Shown: positions 26,019 through 36,109 of the stretch, piece after piece
Numbering within the stretch: position 1 is the first letter of the stretch
How the letters are laid out: each line of letters begins with the position of its first letter
Origin: Lactiplantibacillus pentosus
GTDB lineage: Bacteria > Bacillota > Bacilli > Lactobacillales > Lactobacillaceae
Length of the DNA: 64,000 nucleotides
NCBI RefSeq assembly: GCF_003641185.1
Contig: NZ_CP032757.1
Coordinates: 434,001 to 498,000 of the forward strand
Reading direction: 5' to 3'
Notes under the pieces: generated by a model
Told to the model about the DNA's origin: nothing
Seen by the model: the letters and a program-made list of their open reading frames with translations, nothing else
Database searches by the model: none
Position numbers and translations under genes: made by a program

Positions 26019-26051
26019 TGTGGATAAAATAGCAAAAAATATTTATCCACA
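26019..26051. other. inverted pair of perfect DnaA boxes
   Basis: TGTGGATAA (26019-26027) and TTATCCACA (26043-26051) are exact consensus DnaA boxes in opposite orientation, 15 bp apart, with an A/T-rich spacer. They lie far from any replication gene, so this could be a DnaA-titrating or DnaA-responsive site. Confidence 0.6.
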
Positions 26052-26359
26052 GAGGATAACTTGGCGGGATTGGGTTAGTTAACAATGTAATCGCGGCTTT
26101 GAGTTATTCGTTGAGCGTAAATACAGTGCATATTTATTCAATAGCTGGTTTCGGCGGATGTTGAGACGGCCAATCGGTTCACGGCAGCGTAGTTATTAAC
26201 ATTGAATGGGGATAATTCGTCGGATAAGGTGAAAAGTTCAGGTCAATGGGGATAATCAGAACTTGTGGTTGGATAATGGCTGAGGGGCTCCTTCTATTTG
26301 TCGATATTTATTGGTCGCGAATAAGGTGTAATTGAAATCGCGACACTATAATTGAGATG

Positions 26360-26378
26360 TATACGCAATACGTGTATA
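26360..26378. promoter_or_regulatory. palindrome over the higBA promoter
   Basis: TATACGCAATACGTGTATA is an imperfect dyad that includes the start of TATAAT (26374-26379), 39 bp before higB. It is the expected place for HigA autorepression. Confidence 0.5.
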
Positions 26379-26416
26379 ATCTGTCCTAAAATAAGATTAA
26401 GTGAGCAATCAATTCA

Positions 26417-26707
26417 TTGATTAAAACTTTCGCGAATAAAGTGACTCAAAAGGTTTTTCAACAAGAATTTGCTAAAACGTTACCACCAACCGTGCAACGC
26501 GTGGCACTACGTAAGTTGCTAATGATTGACCATGCTGAAACGATTAATGATTTGAGAATGCCACCCGCAAATCATTTAGAGAAGCTATCACAAGATCGGC
26601 TGGGACAGTACAGTATTCGAATTAATAACCAATATCGAATTTGCTTTACGATTCAGAATGGCAATGAGTTTTATGATGTTGAGATTGTAGATTACCATCG
26701 TGGATAG
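26417..26707 (+). CDS. higB: HigB-type toxin (RelE superfamily)
   Basis: This 96-residue protein is probably a ribosome-dependent mRNA endonuclease. The fold markers are FANKVTQKVF at the start, LEKLSQDRLGQYSIRINNQYRICF in the middle and YDVEIVDYHRG at the end, the usual HigB C-terminus. The start is a TTG. The gene comes before its antitoxin, which is the higBA order, and a 13-bp gap separates it from the better antitoxin start. No mutation in the motif residues was noticed. Confidence 0.9.
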   Translation: MIKTFANKVTQKVFQQEFAKTLPPTVQRVALRKLLMIDHAETINDLRMPPANHLEKLSQDRLGQYSIRINNQYRICFTIQNGNEFYDVEIVDYHRG

Positions 26708-26720
26708 GAGATTAAAAGCT

Positions 26721-27014
26721 ATGACTGAGATGCCAACACCTAAGATTAGTGAAATCCTCGAAGAAGAATTTATGGCGCCGTTGCAGATTTCTGCGTATTT
26801 TTTGGCCAAGCAGATTGGAGTGCCTACTTCACGAATCCAAGATTTGTTACATGACCGTCGACAAATTACTGCAGATACCTCATTGCGATTAGGCCGGTTC
26901 TTCGGGGTATCAGACCAGTATTTTCTAGCGATTCAAAATGACATTGAAATACGTAAGCTAAAGCAACGCCATAGTGCAGCCTATGCGCAAATCAAACCAT
27001 ATCAAGTTAGTTAA
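26721..27014 (+). CDS. higA: HigA-type antitoxin (XRE HTH)
   Basis: This is a 97-residue DNA-binding antitoxin. MPTPKISEILEEEFMAPLQIS is the typical HigA opening, and the helix-turn-helix is AYFLAKQIGVPTSRIQDLL with DTSLRLGRFFGVSDQYFLAIQ. The ATG at 26721 is chosen for the AGGAG 10 bp upstream. It should neutralise HigB and repress the operon through the dyad at 26360-26378. Confidence 0.9.
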   Translation: MTEMPTPKISEILEEEFMAPLQISAYFLAKQIGVPTSRIQDLLHDRRQITADTSLRLGRFFGVSDQYFLAIQNDIEIRKLKQRHSAAYAQIKPYQVS

Positions 27015-27099
27015 TCCGACCCGCGACCGCCGCTAGTACCAGTTATAGACGCAGCGCACTATTCTAATTGCCGGATACGACGCACTTAAGATGCCCACT

Positions 27100-27172
27100 T
27101 GTGGATAAAACAAAGTCTTATTAGTTATACACAAGTGGATAAGCGTATATACGTGAATCACCGCTATCCACA
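27100..27172. other. cluster of four DnaA-box-like sites
   Basis: TGTGGATAA (27100-27108, exact), TTATACACA (27125-27133), AGTGGATAA (27134-27142) and CTATCCACA (27164-27172) lie within 73 bp. With the inverted pair at 26019 they flank higBA. Confidence 0.55.
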
Positions 27173-27200
27173 GTGACCTAATCAATAGTCGTCAGACGTA

Positions 27201-27250
27201 AAAAAATGACATTTAACACAGCCAAGTGGGCCGGTTAAATGTCATTTTTG
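27201..27250. terminator. bidirectional terminator between higA and helD
   Basis: AAAAATGACATTTAAC pairs with GTTAAATGTCATTTTT over a 16-base loop. A- and T-runs on the two sides serve both strands. Confidence 0.85.
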
Positions 27251-27270
27251 AGTATCATGATTTTACTAAG

Positions 27271-29580
27271 TTACACGCGTACTTGATGTTCAATGGTAAA
27301 TAGCGTCGGGTCCAACTGTGCAATCAGCGGTGAGACGTCCCCGATGCTGAGTAGCGTCAAATGATGCATTGCGCGGGACGCAATCGTGTAGAGAATCCCG
27401 ATTGAATTAGCATCCGGGTAATTAGCCGCGGAGACATCGTAAGCAACGACCGCGTCAAATTCTAGCCCCTTCGCGAGGTAGATTGGCATGACGATGACCC
27501 CCTGCGGCATAGTGCGGTCGCTATCGGTCATTAGCGTCGTCACCGTATGATGCTTCAGATATTGGTAGACTTGCTTACTTTCCGCGAGGTCCTTAGTGAG
27601 GACAGCGACTGTATGCGTCGTTTGAAGTTGATGGTCAACTTCGCTACGCAGACTGCTAAGCGCTGCGTCTTCACCATAGCGAATCATGACTTTTGGCAAG
27701 TCGCCCTTACGCGTAAACGCCTGGATCTGGTCACCGTCGGGCAATAGCGCTTTGGCAAAGTTCGTAATCTGTTCAGTCGAACGGTAGCTTTTATTCAAGG
27801 TAATCAAGTTTGCTCGGCGCACGTTAAATGCCGCCTTGAGTCGTTCTAGCAATTGTTGCGGCAACTCGATACCTTTGAATAGGGCTTGTTCACTGTCACC
27901 TAACAGGGTGAACTTAGCCAGTGGAAAGGCGTGCTTGATGTAGAGCAACTGAGCCAATGAATAATCTTGCATTTCATCGACGAAGATGTACTGCATCCGC
28001 CGATTCTGACCACTACCGGTTAAAACGTCGCGCAGTAATAACAGCGGCGCACAGTCGACCAGTGCAATGCGGTGGTATTCCACGGCAGCTTGGTAAGCCT
28101 TGATGCGTTGCTCCCACTGTGCGGCGGGAATGTCATTAGGCCGGTCGACTTGGGCTAAGAAATCATTATATTGTTCATAAGTGTCTAAGAAATAGCCGTT
28201 ATAGATGGCGTCGTATACTTGCCGGAGCCGCTTGGTCACGATTTGTTTACCAATATAAAAGACTTCATCGTCGAGCGATTGGAAATCCCCGCGGCGCTTG
28301 TTGCCCAGCAAGTCGTGATAGGCTTCGTCGCTTAATTGGTCGATAATCTCGTTGACCCAGTCGGCTTGAGCCTCGTCATCGATGCGGTGTTTTAACCGTT
28401 TGATCAGCGTATTCTTGATGGCGAGGAAGCGGTCAGCCGGTTGCATCGCTTTAGGAAGAGCTGCCGCGATTTTGGTAATCACTTCTTTGGCGAAGAACAC
28501 CTCGCCGTTGAAGACGATGTTCGTGAAGCGCAATTGGTCGGCTGGTAACTGGTGACAGTAGTCATCGACTTGGCGCATGAAGTCGGCACTTTCCTGGAAG
28601 TCCCGAATGGCCGGCGTCAATTGCGTATTTTGCCGGTCACTTTCGTAGCGTTCGAAGAGGCTCTCGACAGTCAGGCCTTGAAAACGGGCGCTGAGAAATT
28701 CTGCGAGGGTCACTTGCCGCATGTTGCGCTCCCCGAGACTAGGCAACACTTCAGAGATATAGTGACTGAATAAGCGGTTCGGTGAGAAAAGCACCATCTG
28801 GTCAGCTTCCAGTGACGCCCGGGAATGGTAGAGTAGAAAAGCGATGCGCTGCAGAATTGCCGAGGTCTTCCCTGAGCCCGCGACACCTTGGACCACTAGT
28901 AAGTCGCTGGTCGTGTCGCGAATAATATCATTTTGTTCTTTCTGGATGGTTGCGACGATGTTTTGCATATACGCATCATTTTGTTCACCCAAGACCGCCT
29001 GCAAGATTTCATCGCCGACAGTCTCGTTGGTATCGAACATGTTTTTGATTTCGCCGTGATTGATTTGAAATTGGCGCTTTTTGACCAATTCGGTCGTTTG
29101 TTGTCCGGCTGGTGTCTGATACTGAACCTGCCCGAGCGTCCCGTTGTAGTAGACGGATGAAATCGGGGCACGCCAGTCGTAGACCAGGAAGTTCTGTTCA
29201 GCATCAACAAACGAGGCGGTCCCGATATATAAGCGTTCCGCGTCCTCATCGGGGCTGTCTTGAATATCAATCCGACCGAAGTAGGGTGAATTACTGAGGT
29301 CTTTGAGCACGCCGACTTGCCGCTTCAAGATAGCTTCAGATTCGACTGCTCGTTCGACCATTTGCTTTTGCTGTTGCAGTTCCGCGTTCGTTTCGATACG
29401 GTCATCGACTTCAAACGTGTTGACGGAATTATTATCACCATAGTTTTTCTGAATGACATCAGTTTCGTGATGGGCCTTTTCCAACAAGTGGTCGGTCTGT
29501 TTTGCCCGTTCCTTAACTTGCTCGATAACTCGATCAACCCGCTGTTGCTCGTGTTGTTGTTCTTGATCTGATGTTGCCAC
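27271..29580 (-). CDS. helD: HelD-like superfamily 1 DNA helicase/RNA polymerase recycling factor
   Basis: The product has 769 residues. Its UvrD-like helicase core is split: Walker A is VQGVAGSGKTS (around residue 230), Walker B FVDEMQDYS, motif IV-like LNKSYRSTEQI and a C-terminal YLAKGLEFDAVV with TIASRAMHHL. The charged coiled-coil N-terminus (residues 1-95) is typical of HelD, which in Firmicutes binds RNA polymerase and releases stalled complexes. The length fits the B. subtilis protein. It stands as a single gene behind a reverse-strand start at 29580. Confidence 0.92.
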   Translation of the reverse strand: MATSDQEQQHEQQRVDRVIEQVKERAKQTDHLLEKAHHETDVIQKNYGDNNSVNTFEVDDRIETNAELQQQKQMVERAVESEAILKRQVGVLKDLSNSPYFGRIDIQDSPDEDAERLYIGTASFVDAEQNFLVYDWRAPISSVYYNGTLGQVQYQTPAGQQTTELVKKRQFQINHGEIKNMFDTNETVGDEILQAVLGEQNDAYMQNIVATIQKEQNDIIRDTTSDLLVVQGVAGSGKTSAILQRIAFLLYHSRASLEADQMVLFSPNRLFSHYISEVLPSLGERNMRQVTLAEFLSARFQGLTVESLFERYESDRQNTQLTPAIRDFQESADFMRQVDDYCHQLPADQLRFTNIVFNGEVFFAKEVITKIAAALPKAMQPADRFLAIKNTLIKRLKHRIDDEAQADWVNEIIDQLSDEAYHDLLGNKRRGDFQSLDDEVFYIGKQIVTKRLRQVYDAIYNGYFLDTYEQYNDFLAQVDRPNDIPAAQWEQRIKAYQAAVEYHRIALVDCAPLLLLRDVLTGSGQNRRMQYIFVDEMQDYSLAQLLYIKHAFPLAKFTLLGDSEQALFKGIELPQQLLERLKAAFNVRRANLITLNKSYRSTEQITNFAKALLPDGDQIQAFTRKGDLPKVMIRYGEDAALSSLRSEVDHQLQTTHTVAVLTKDLAESKQVYQYLKHHTVTTLMTDSDRTMPQGVIVMPIYLAKGLEFDAVVAYDVSAANYPDANSIGILYTIASRAMHHLTLLSIGDVSPLIAQLDPTLFTIEHQVRV

Positions 29581-29805
29581 GTCGAGGGCCTCCCGTCTTA
29601 AAATCCATTAAATCGCTTGAACAATTCTAGGCGGGTTTGGCAGGCATGTCAATCAAAGCGCCTGCAAAAGACCATAATAATTGCGGTTGGATGCACGGTG
29701 TTAGAACTTGTTCGGCGGCCGAACGATTACTGACGCGAAACTTGCAATGTATTCCCATTTATTCTAATATGTTTTTAATCATTCTAATAAAAGTAGGTGG
29801 AGCAA

Positions 29806-30582
29806 ATGCGTGTCGCACTAGCACAACTTGATATTCAATTCGGCGATCCAGATGCGAATTACCAGCAGGTCGAAGTCGCGATTCAACGGGCAGCGGAACA
29901 AACGGTAGATGTGATCGTGCTACCAGAAATGTGGAATACGGGGTATGCGTTAACGCGGCTAAACGTTGTGGCGGATGACGATGGTCAGCGGACGCGACAA
30001 TTACTCAGTAAGTTGGCCCGCCGATTTCGCGTCAACATTGTCGGCGGCTCGGTCGCAGTCGCACGCGACGGTCATTATTATAATGAAATGTTGGTCATCG
30101 ATCGGCACGGCCAACTCGTGAGTCAGTATGACAAGGTCCACCGGTTTGGCTTGATGGCGGAAGACCGCTATATTACCGCTGGCGCGACCGAAAATGTTTT
30201 TGAACTGGACGATGTCGCGGCGATGGGTGTCATCTGTTACGATATCCGGTTCCCAGAATGGTTACGCAAGCAAGCAGCGCAAGGCCCCCGGGTGATTTTT
30301 GTGAGTGCCGAGTGGCCAACGCAACGCCAGATGCAGTGGCGGCTATTGCTCCAAGCGCGGGCGATTGAGAACCAAGCGTTTGTCGTTGCCGTCAATCGGG
30401 TCGGCAGTGATCCAGACAATCAGTTTGGCGGGCAATCATTAGTGATCGATCCACTAGGGGATTTGTTAGCGATTGGTGGCGCCCATCCGCAGTTGATTAC
30501 GGCGACCTTGGACTTGGCCCAAGTCGAACGCGTTCGCGGCCAGATTCCCGTCTTCGAAGACCGCCGACCGGAACTTTACTAA
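29806..30582 (+). CDS. nitrilase-superfamily amidohydrolase
   Basis: This 258-residue cytosolic C-N hydrolase has the Glu-Lys-Cys catalytic set: LPEMWNTGY (Glu), YDKVHRFG (Lys) and GVICYDIRFPEW (Cys). This is the YafV/omega-amidase subgroup that cleaves keto-acid amides such as alpha-ketoglutaramate and may act in methionine salvage or metabolite repair. The ATG at 29806 follows AGGTGGAG. It is monocistronic, with trpS beginning after its own promoter and T-box. Confidence 0.9.
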   Translation: MRVALAQLDIQFGDPDANYQQVEVAIQRAAEQTVDVIVLPEMWNTGYALTRLNVVADDDGQRTRQLLSKLARRFRVNIVGGSVAVARDGHYYNEMLVIDRHGQLVSQYDKVHRFGLMAEDRYITAGATENVFELDDVAAMGVICYDIRFPEWLRKQAAQGPRVIFVSAEWPTQRQMQWRLLLQARAIENQAFVVAVNRVGSDPDNQFGGQSLVIDPLGDLLAIGGAHPQLITATLDLAQVERVRGQIPVFEDRRPELY

Positions 30583-30710
30583 CCGGCAGTCACAATGATG
30601 ATTAGTGGCAAGGGGCGTTTTGCTAGGCCGTTCTTGCGAATTGTAAGTGGCGTGCTTTTTTACAAGTGTTCAAGTCGACCCAACTTGTCGGGGCCCCGTT
30701 TTAATTATTT

Positions 30711-30739
30711 TTGACACGGTTCAGTAGAACCAGTACACT
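30711..30739 (+). promoter_or_regulatory. promoter of the trpS T-box leader
   Basis: TTGACA (30711-30716) and TACACT (30734-30739), spaced 17 bp. Confidence 0.75.
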
Positions 30740-30744
30740 AGACT

Positions 30745-30972
30745 TAATTAATCGTTGAAGAAAAGAACAGTAAGGCGTCCAATGACAGAGATCTAGTTGA
30801 GGCTGAGAGCTAGAAGGGACTAATGAAATGGCTTTTTGGAGATTCGGTGAACGCCGGGGCCGCCGCCCTTATCGGTCAATGAGTGGTAGAGACAAGTCTC
30901 TGCAATTTAGGTGGTACCACGGTGATGCGTCCTAATTAACGAATAATGAGTTAATTTGGGCGCTTTTTTCGT
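30745..30972 (+). ncRNA. T-box riboswitch for tryptophan upstream of trpS
   Basis: The T-box AGGTGGTACCACGG lies at 30909-30922, followed by a terminator of GCGTCCTAATTAAC pairing with GTTAATTTGGGCGC and a T-run. A TGG triplet at 30837-30839, in GCTTTTTGGAGA, lies where the specifier is expected. This agrees with trpS downstream. Confidence 0.92.
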
Positions 30973-30980
30973 GCCAATAG

Positions 30981-32012
<1,032 letters not shown>

Positions 32013-32032
32013 CCACTTATTTTGATAGATGA

Positions 32033-32077
32033 GGCGCCGCTGACTGGTTCTTACTGGTCGGTGGCGCTTTTTTTGCG
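32033..32077 (+). terminator. terminator of trpS
   Basis: GGCGCCGCTGAC pairs with GTCGGTGGCGC, followed by seven T. Confidence 0.85.
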
Positions 32078-32113
32078 TGCGGGAAGTTGAGGTGGATTTT
32101 TGGTTGGCTTATT

Positions 32114-32968
32114 GTTCGTCAGCCGGAGATGCGTCCTAATCCGACCTCCGGGGCCGGCTGACAACGCTGGAACAGGGCGGACATCGATTTGAACTCACGC
32201 AGAGACCCACTGCGCAATTTCAAATACGAGTCTTCTTCTAGCCCGGGAAACCCGCCCGGACAAGAAGAACTTCGCCCTTGAGCATTGTCAGCCAGCCCCT
32301 CCGGTCGGGAACCCGCTCGAATGGCAGATGAACGACCACCTATCTGGGTGCAATTGACCACTGAATATTAGGAGACTGGTCCTTCAGGTAAAGCCTTAAT
32401 GGGTATCGACGATGACTGATGGCATTTAATTACTGAGAAGATGACTTGAACATGATTCACTCATCTCAATCCCACAAATTTCGATGACAACTAATCTTGA
32501 AATTAGTCGACAAGATTTTCTTCGCTTATAATTCAAGACCTTGTTATCTCAGACAACTAGAGAAAATTCTGACAACTTCAGTGAAGGCACATGTCTGACA
32601 GCATAAGTAAGGAACTTTAGCTATCATTAGAAACCAGTCTGATAGTTGAATGTCAAAATGACTGTGTACCAAGGAAACAACGACTAATCCAACGAAAAGC
32701 TGGGTTCACGTATGTCTGCCTTTCGAATACCGTCCCGGCTGGAAGGGATTCTGGGCAAGGCCAAGTGGTGAAATTTCACTTAGCAAGCGTCTTTTGCTTG
32801 GTTAGTGAAAGACCAGTATTTAAGACGCGGGCTTCGGCTTAAATCTGTGTCCACCACGTCACGGCCATTGCACAGAATGCCTGGAAGCCGGAGTAGGACG
32901 TCTCCGCAATAGCAGATTTACGCCAACTCGCCCTATTTTCCAGCGGTTCTAAGCTGGCTGCCTTTGAA
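32114..32968 (+). ncRNA. large structured RNA-like element, full copy 1
   Basis: This noncoding element of about 855 nt consists of a 5' domain (32114-32394), a variable linker and a 3' domain (about 32637-32968). The 5' domain is closed by GTTCGTC (32114-32120) with GATGAAC (32327-32333). Inside are CCGACC with GGTCGG, GGCTGACAA with TTGTCAGCC, AGGGCG with CGCCCT, and TTCTTCT with AGAAGAA. The 3' domain has GTGGTG with CACCAC, TTTCACT with AGTGAAA, and a final CCAGC with GCTGG. Other copies keep these helices with different bases. G-U pairs, which would be A-C on the other strand, favour transcription from +. It may be related to known giant RNAs such as GOLLD or ROOL, but this was not tested. 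Confidence 0.75.
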
Positions 32969-33164
32969 CTTAATAACAATCATTCTCAGAGACGAAAATA
33001 ATAACTAGTACGATGTGAATCAGTGTTTTTTCACTTGAATTAGCACTAAATTGACGGGGAAAATTCAAATTTTTAGCCCCAAATTGGGCGGTAAGGGTCT
33101 ACTGAAGGCTAGTGACACGGGTGGTTATCAGGGATATAAATTCATTGGTATAAAATTATGAAAA

Positions 33165-33199
33165 ATAAAGCGTTTTCATAAAGAATGTGCTAATATAAT
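33165..33199 (+). promoter_or_regulatory. promoter with CcpA-type cre site before the GntR gene
   Basis: ATAAAGCGTTTTCAT (33165-33179) matches, on the reverse strand, the cre consensus at all but one key position. It overlaps the likely -35 zone of TATAAT (33194-33199). This would give catabolite repression of the beta-glucoside cluster. Confidence 0.55.
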
Positions 33200-33253
33200 T
33201 TGTGGGCACAAGTTTTACAAGCACCTACTAATTTAGAGAAAGGAGGATCAGTC

Positions 33254-33964
33254 ATGTATCAGGCAATTGCGCAGGCAATCATTAAATCGATAATGGCGGA
33301 TGAATATCCGACGAAGCTACCGACCGAGAAAGTGTTGATGGCGCAATATCATGCAAGCCGTAATACGATTCGCAAGGCGATCGATGTCGTGTTTCGGCAC
33401 GGACTATTACGCCGGGTCCAAGGAAGTGGCAATTTTATTATTAAGCAACCTCAGGATACGAAGAAGGTATTGAATTTATCGATTGGATTTGACCAGTCCG
33501 CGATGGTCGATGGTGGACCACTGGTGTCAAAAGTGATGACTTTTGATAAGGTGACGGCGGATGACCAACTGGCACAGCAGGGGAATATTGCCGTTGGTGA
33601 TGAAGTGTATCGCGTCGTTCGGCTGCGGTATTTGAAAGACGTCTTGTATGATTTGGAAGAATCTTATTTTCCACGAGCCGTCGTGCCATTCTTATCCAGT
33701 GATAGCGTGCAACATTCGATTTTCGCCTTTTTACGCGAGGCGTATGACATCACGGGGAGCACGACAGAAAATTACGTTCATCAAGTACGGGTCAACGCGG
33801 AACAGGCTGCGCTGCTCGATTGTCCAGATGGTGACAAGACGTTGTGCTTGGAAGCAATCAACTATTTGGCGAATGGGACGGTGTTCAACTTCTCGAGAAC
33901 GTTCTTCGTTTATCCAGATTTAGAACTCTATTACCATACGGAAAATATTGATTTGCAGAACTAG
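33254..33964 (+). CDS. GntR-family regulator with UTRA domain
   Basis: This 236-residue transcription regulator has an N-terminal winged helix (about 1-70: LPTEKVLMAQYHASRNTIRKAI with LRRVQGSGNFII) and a C-terminal UTRA ligand domain (about 80-235). This is the HutC subgroup, often sensing phosphorylated sugars. The ATG at 33254 lies 7 bp after AGGAGGA. It stands immediately before a beta-glucoside-type PTS permease, which it probably controls together with CcpA. Confidence 0.9.
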   Translation: MYQAIAQAIIKSIMADEYPTKLPTEKVLMAQYHASRNTIRKAIDVVFRHGLLRRVQGSGNFIIKQPQDTKKVLNLSIGFDQSAMVDGGPLVSKVMTFDKVTADDQLAQQGNIAVGDEVYRVVRLRYLKDVLYDLEESYFPRAVVPFLSSDSVQHSIFAFLREAYDITGSTTENYVHQVRVNAEQAALLDCPDGDKTLCLEAINYLANGTVFNFSRTFFVYPDLELYYHTENIDLQN

Positions 33965-34035
33965 TACGGGGGTGCCACAACGAGTGGGTTGGGCACTAAC
34001 TAGCGAAAACTTACATTAGGAGCGAGGGGTATATT

Positions 34036-35397
34036 ATGAATTCATTTATCGAATGGCTTAATAAACACTTGGTACCGATCGCAGCGAAGATTGGTGCAGT
34101 ACGGTGGTTGGTCGCATTACGTGACGCGTTTATTGCAATTATGCCAGCCATGATGGCCGGGTCGATCGCCACAGTACTGAACGCCTTAGTTCGCGATATT
34201 CCAACTAAGTTTGGTTGGATGGGATTTGTTAACTCGATGCAATGGTTAATCGGCATCAACGCGATGGTTTGGACGGGGACGTTAGCCATCTTAGGGTTGA
34301 TTTTCTCGTTTACATTCGGGTATCAATTAGCAATTCAGTACAAAGTTGAACCAGTTACCGGTGGGATCGTGACGCTGGGAACATTCATCATGAGTTTGCC
34401 ACAAAACTTCACGGGGACCTTGACCAGCACTTTGAGCAAGGGCGCGACGAAGATTTTGACCGATTCAGGAATGGCAGTTGCTGGTAAAAAGGTGACCGCT
34501 TGGGGCTACTTCAACTTCAACACTTACTTTGGTTCGTATGGTTTCTTTACGGTGATGATCCTCGGGGCAATTGCCAGCGTGGTATACATTGCATTGATGA
34601 AGAAACACATTACGATCAAGATGCCAGATTCTGTTCCACCGGCTGTTGCCAACGCCTTCACTGGGGTTATTCCAGCTGCCGCTGCGTTCTACGTTGTTGG
34701 GATCATCAACTGGATCTTCAGTAAGTTCAACACGACGGTCATTGAATGGATCGCCAAGATTATTCAAGAACCACTATTAAACATGAGTCAAGGCTACGGC
34801 GCCGTGCTATTGATGACGTTATTAGTCCAAGTCTTCTGGTTCTTCGGTATTCACGGCTCTAACGTGTTAGCACCAATCTTGGATGGGATTTGGTTAACTG
34901 CTCAGCTTGCTAATGTTAACGCTTACCAAGCTGGCAAAGCCTTACCATACGTTTGGACTCGGAACTGTTTTGACTTATACGCTTGGATTGGTGGGGCCGG
35001 CTCGACCTTACTACTGTTAGTCGCCATCTTGGTCTTCAGTAAACGGGACGATCAACGTTCGGTTGCCAAATTAGCGATTGGACCTGGATTCTTCAACATT
35101 AACGAACCAGTTATGTTTGGGATGCCAATCGTGCTTGACCCAATCTACTTTATTCCGTTCGTCTTAGCACCCGTTGTGACCGTTTCAATCGCTTACGCCG
35201 CTTTGGCTGCCGGTTGGGTCGCACCAATTACGAACAACATTGTTTGGTCAATGCCACCGATTATGAATGCGTTAGTTGCCACTATGGATTGGCGTTCAGT
35301 TGTCTTACAGCTGTTCAACGCCGCAGTTGCCTTCATTATTTACGTGCCATTTGTTAAGGCCGCTAATAAGATTAAACCAGCAGCGATTGGAGAATAG
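34036..35397 (+). CDS. PTS EIIC, lactose/cellobiose family, permease 1
   Basis: This 453-residue membrane permease of the CelB/ChbC type translocates a beta-glucoside or N,N'-diacetyl-type disaccharide during PTS phosphorylation. About ten membrane segments are present. FFNINEPVMFGMPIVLDP is the conserved NEP loop, and FGIHGSNV the conserved site near residue 275. No EIIA or EIIB gene is found in the cluster, so these must come from elsewhere. It is followed closely by a small membrane gene and the DUF3284 gene. Confidence 0.93.
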   Translation: MNSFIEWLNKHLVPIAAKIGAVRWLVALRDAFIAIMPAMMAGSIATVLNALVRDIPTKFGWMGFVNSMQWLIGINAMVWTGTLAILGLIFSFTFGYQLAIQYKVEPVTGGIVTLGTFIMSLPQNFTGTLTSTLSKGATKILTDSGMAVAGKKVTAWGYFNFNTYFGSYGFFTVMILGAIASVVYIALMKKHITIKMPDSVPPAVANAFTGVIPAAAAFYVVGIINWIFSKFNTTVIEWIAKIIQEPLLNMSQGYGAVLLMTLLVQVFWFFGIHGSNVLAPILDGIWLTAQLANVNAYQAGKALPYVWTRNCFDLYAWIGGAGSTLLLLVAILVFSKRDDQRSVAKLAIGPGFFNINEPVMFGMPIVLDPIYFIPFVLAPVVTVSIAYAALAAGWVAPITNNIVWSMPPIMNALVATMDWRSVVLQLFNAAVAFIIYVPFVKAANKIKPAAIGE

Positions 35398-35403
35398 ATT
35401 GTC

Positions 35404-35592
35404 ATGAAAAGCTTAAAGCAGTGTTTACTCATCGGGATGAACCTTGGATTTTTAGCCGTTATCTTAAGTCCCTTGGCCGGAACTACGGGTCAATGGGTGA
35501 CGCTCGGATTAGGTTTGGCGGTTAGTGCAGCGCTCTTCGTCGTTTATCGGCGGGTGGGCCAGTTAGAGAGGAGCCATAAACATGCAGATTAA
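35404..35592 (+). CDS. 62-residue two-TM protein in the PTS operon
   Basis: The ATG lies 6 bp after the EIIC stop. The product has two hydrophobic helices (about 8-27 and 30-45) and a charged tail, and overlaps the next gene by 11 bp. It is a hypothetical protein of a kind often found between EIIC and DUF3284 genes. Function unknown. Confidence 0.65.
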   Translation: MKSLKQCLLIGMNLGFLAVILSPLAGTTGQWVTLGLGLAVSAALFVVYRRVGQLERSHKHAD

Positions 35593-36004
35593 ATTAACTT
35601 TGAATGCCCCAGTGGATTATTTATACCAACAGTTGATCGATTCCGCGCGCGCTGATATTCAGCAGCAAACTGGACGACCAGCACCACGTCAGAGTCTTCA
35701 AGGCTACGAATATGCAAAACAGTGGTCTAACGGTCTGACTGGTCAATTGAAGATCACCCACGCACAGCCGGGTGTCCATTACGCCTACGAACTAGAGACG
35801 CCGCGTGACCATTACGGGGTCGACTACCAATTCGCGACAACTGACGATGGTCAGCAAACCGTCTTAGAATACGCTGAAACCTTCCTCGGTAAAGATCGGA
35901 AGACTAATGCCAACAATAAGCTTGGCGTCCTCTTCCTGGGCTGGTTCCGCAAACGCCGCTTTAAGAAAATGATGACGCAAATGGCTGCTAGTTATGGGCA
36001 GTAA
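35582..36004 (+). CDS. DUF3284-type protein
   Basis: This 140-residue soluble protein resembles a small START-like or polyketide-cyclase-type fold, with LNAPVDYLYQQLIDSARADI at the start and a basic C-terminal helix (WFRKRRFKKMMTQM). DUF3284 proteins recur next to cellobiose-type PTS genes in lactobacilli, with no known biochemical role. Overlap with the preceding gene suggests translational coupling. AGAGAGGAG serves as ribosome site. Confidence 0.75.
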   Translation: MQIKLTLNAPVDYLYQQLIDSARADIQQQTGRPAPRQSLQGYEYAKQWSNGLTGQLKITHAQPGVHYAYELETPRDHYGVDYQFATTDDGQQTVLEYAETFLGKDRKTNANNKLGVLFLGWFRKRRFKKMMTQMAASYGQ

Positions 36005-36016
36005 ACATTAGGATTG

Positions 36017-36054
36017 AAAAACGATTTCGCTCACTTGGGCGAGATCGTTTTTTC
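36017..36054 (+). terminator. terminator of the first PTS unit
   Basis: AAAACGATTTCGC pairs with GCGAGATCGTTTT, followed by T-run. Confidence 0.85.
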
Positions 36055-36109
36055 ATTGGCGTGAAGTTGATGTGAATTGTGATCATAATGCGCTGCTGGT
36101 TGGTGTACT

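Noticed and set aside
32119..32361. Reverse-strand 80-codon open frame
   Set aside because: It lies on the structured 5' domain of the RNA-like element. Similar partial frames at the other copies arise from conserved helices, while frame length, start and stop are not kept, so it is not treated as a gene.
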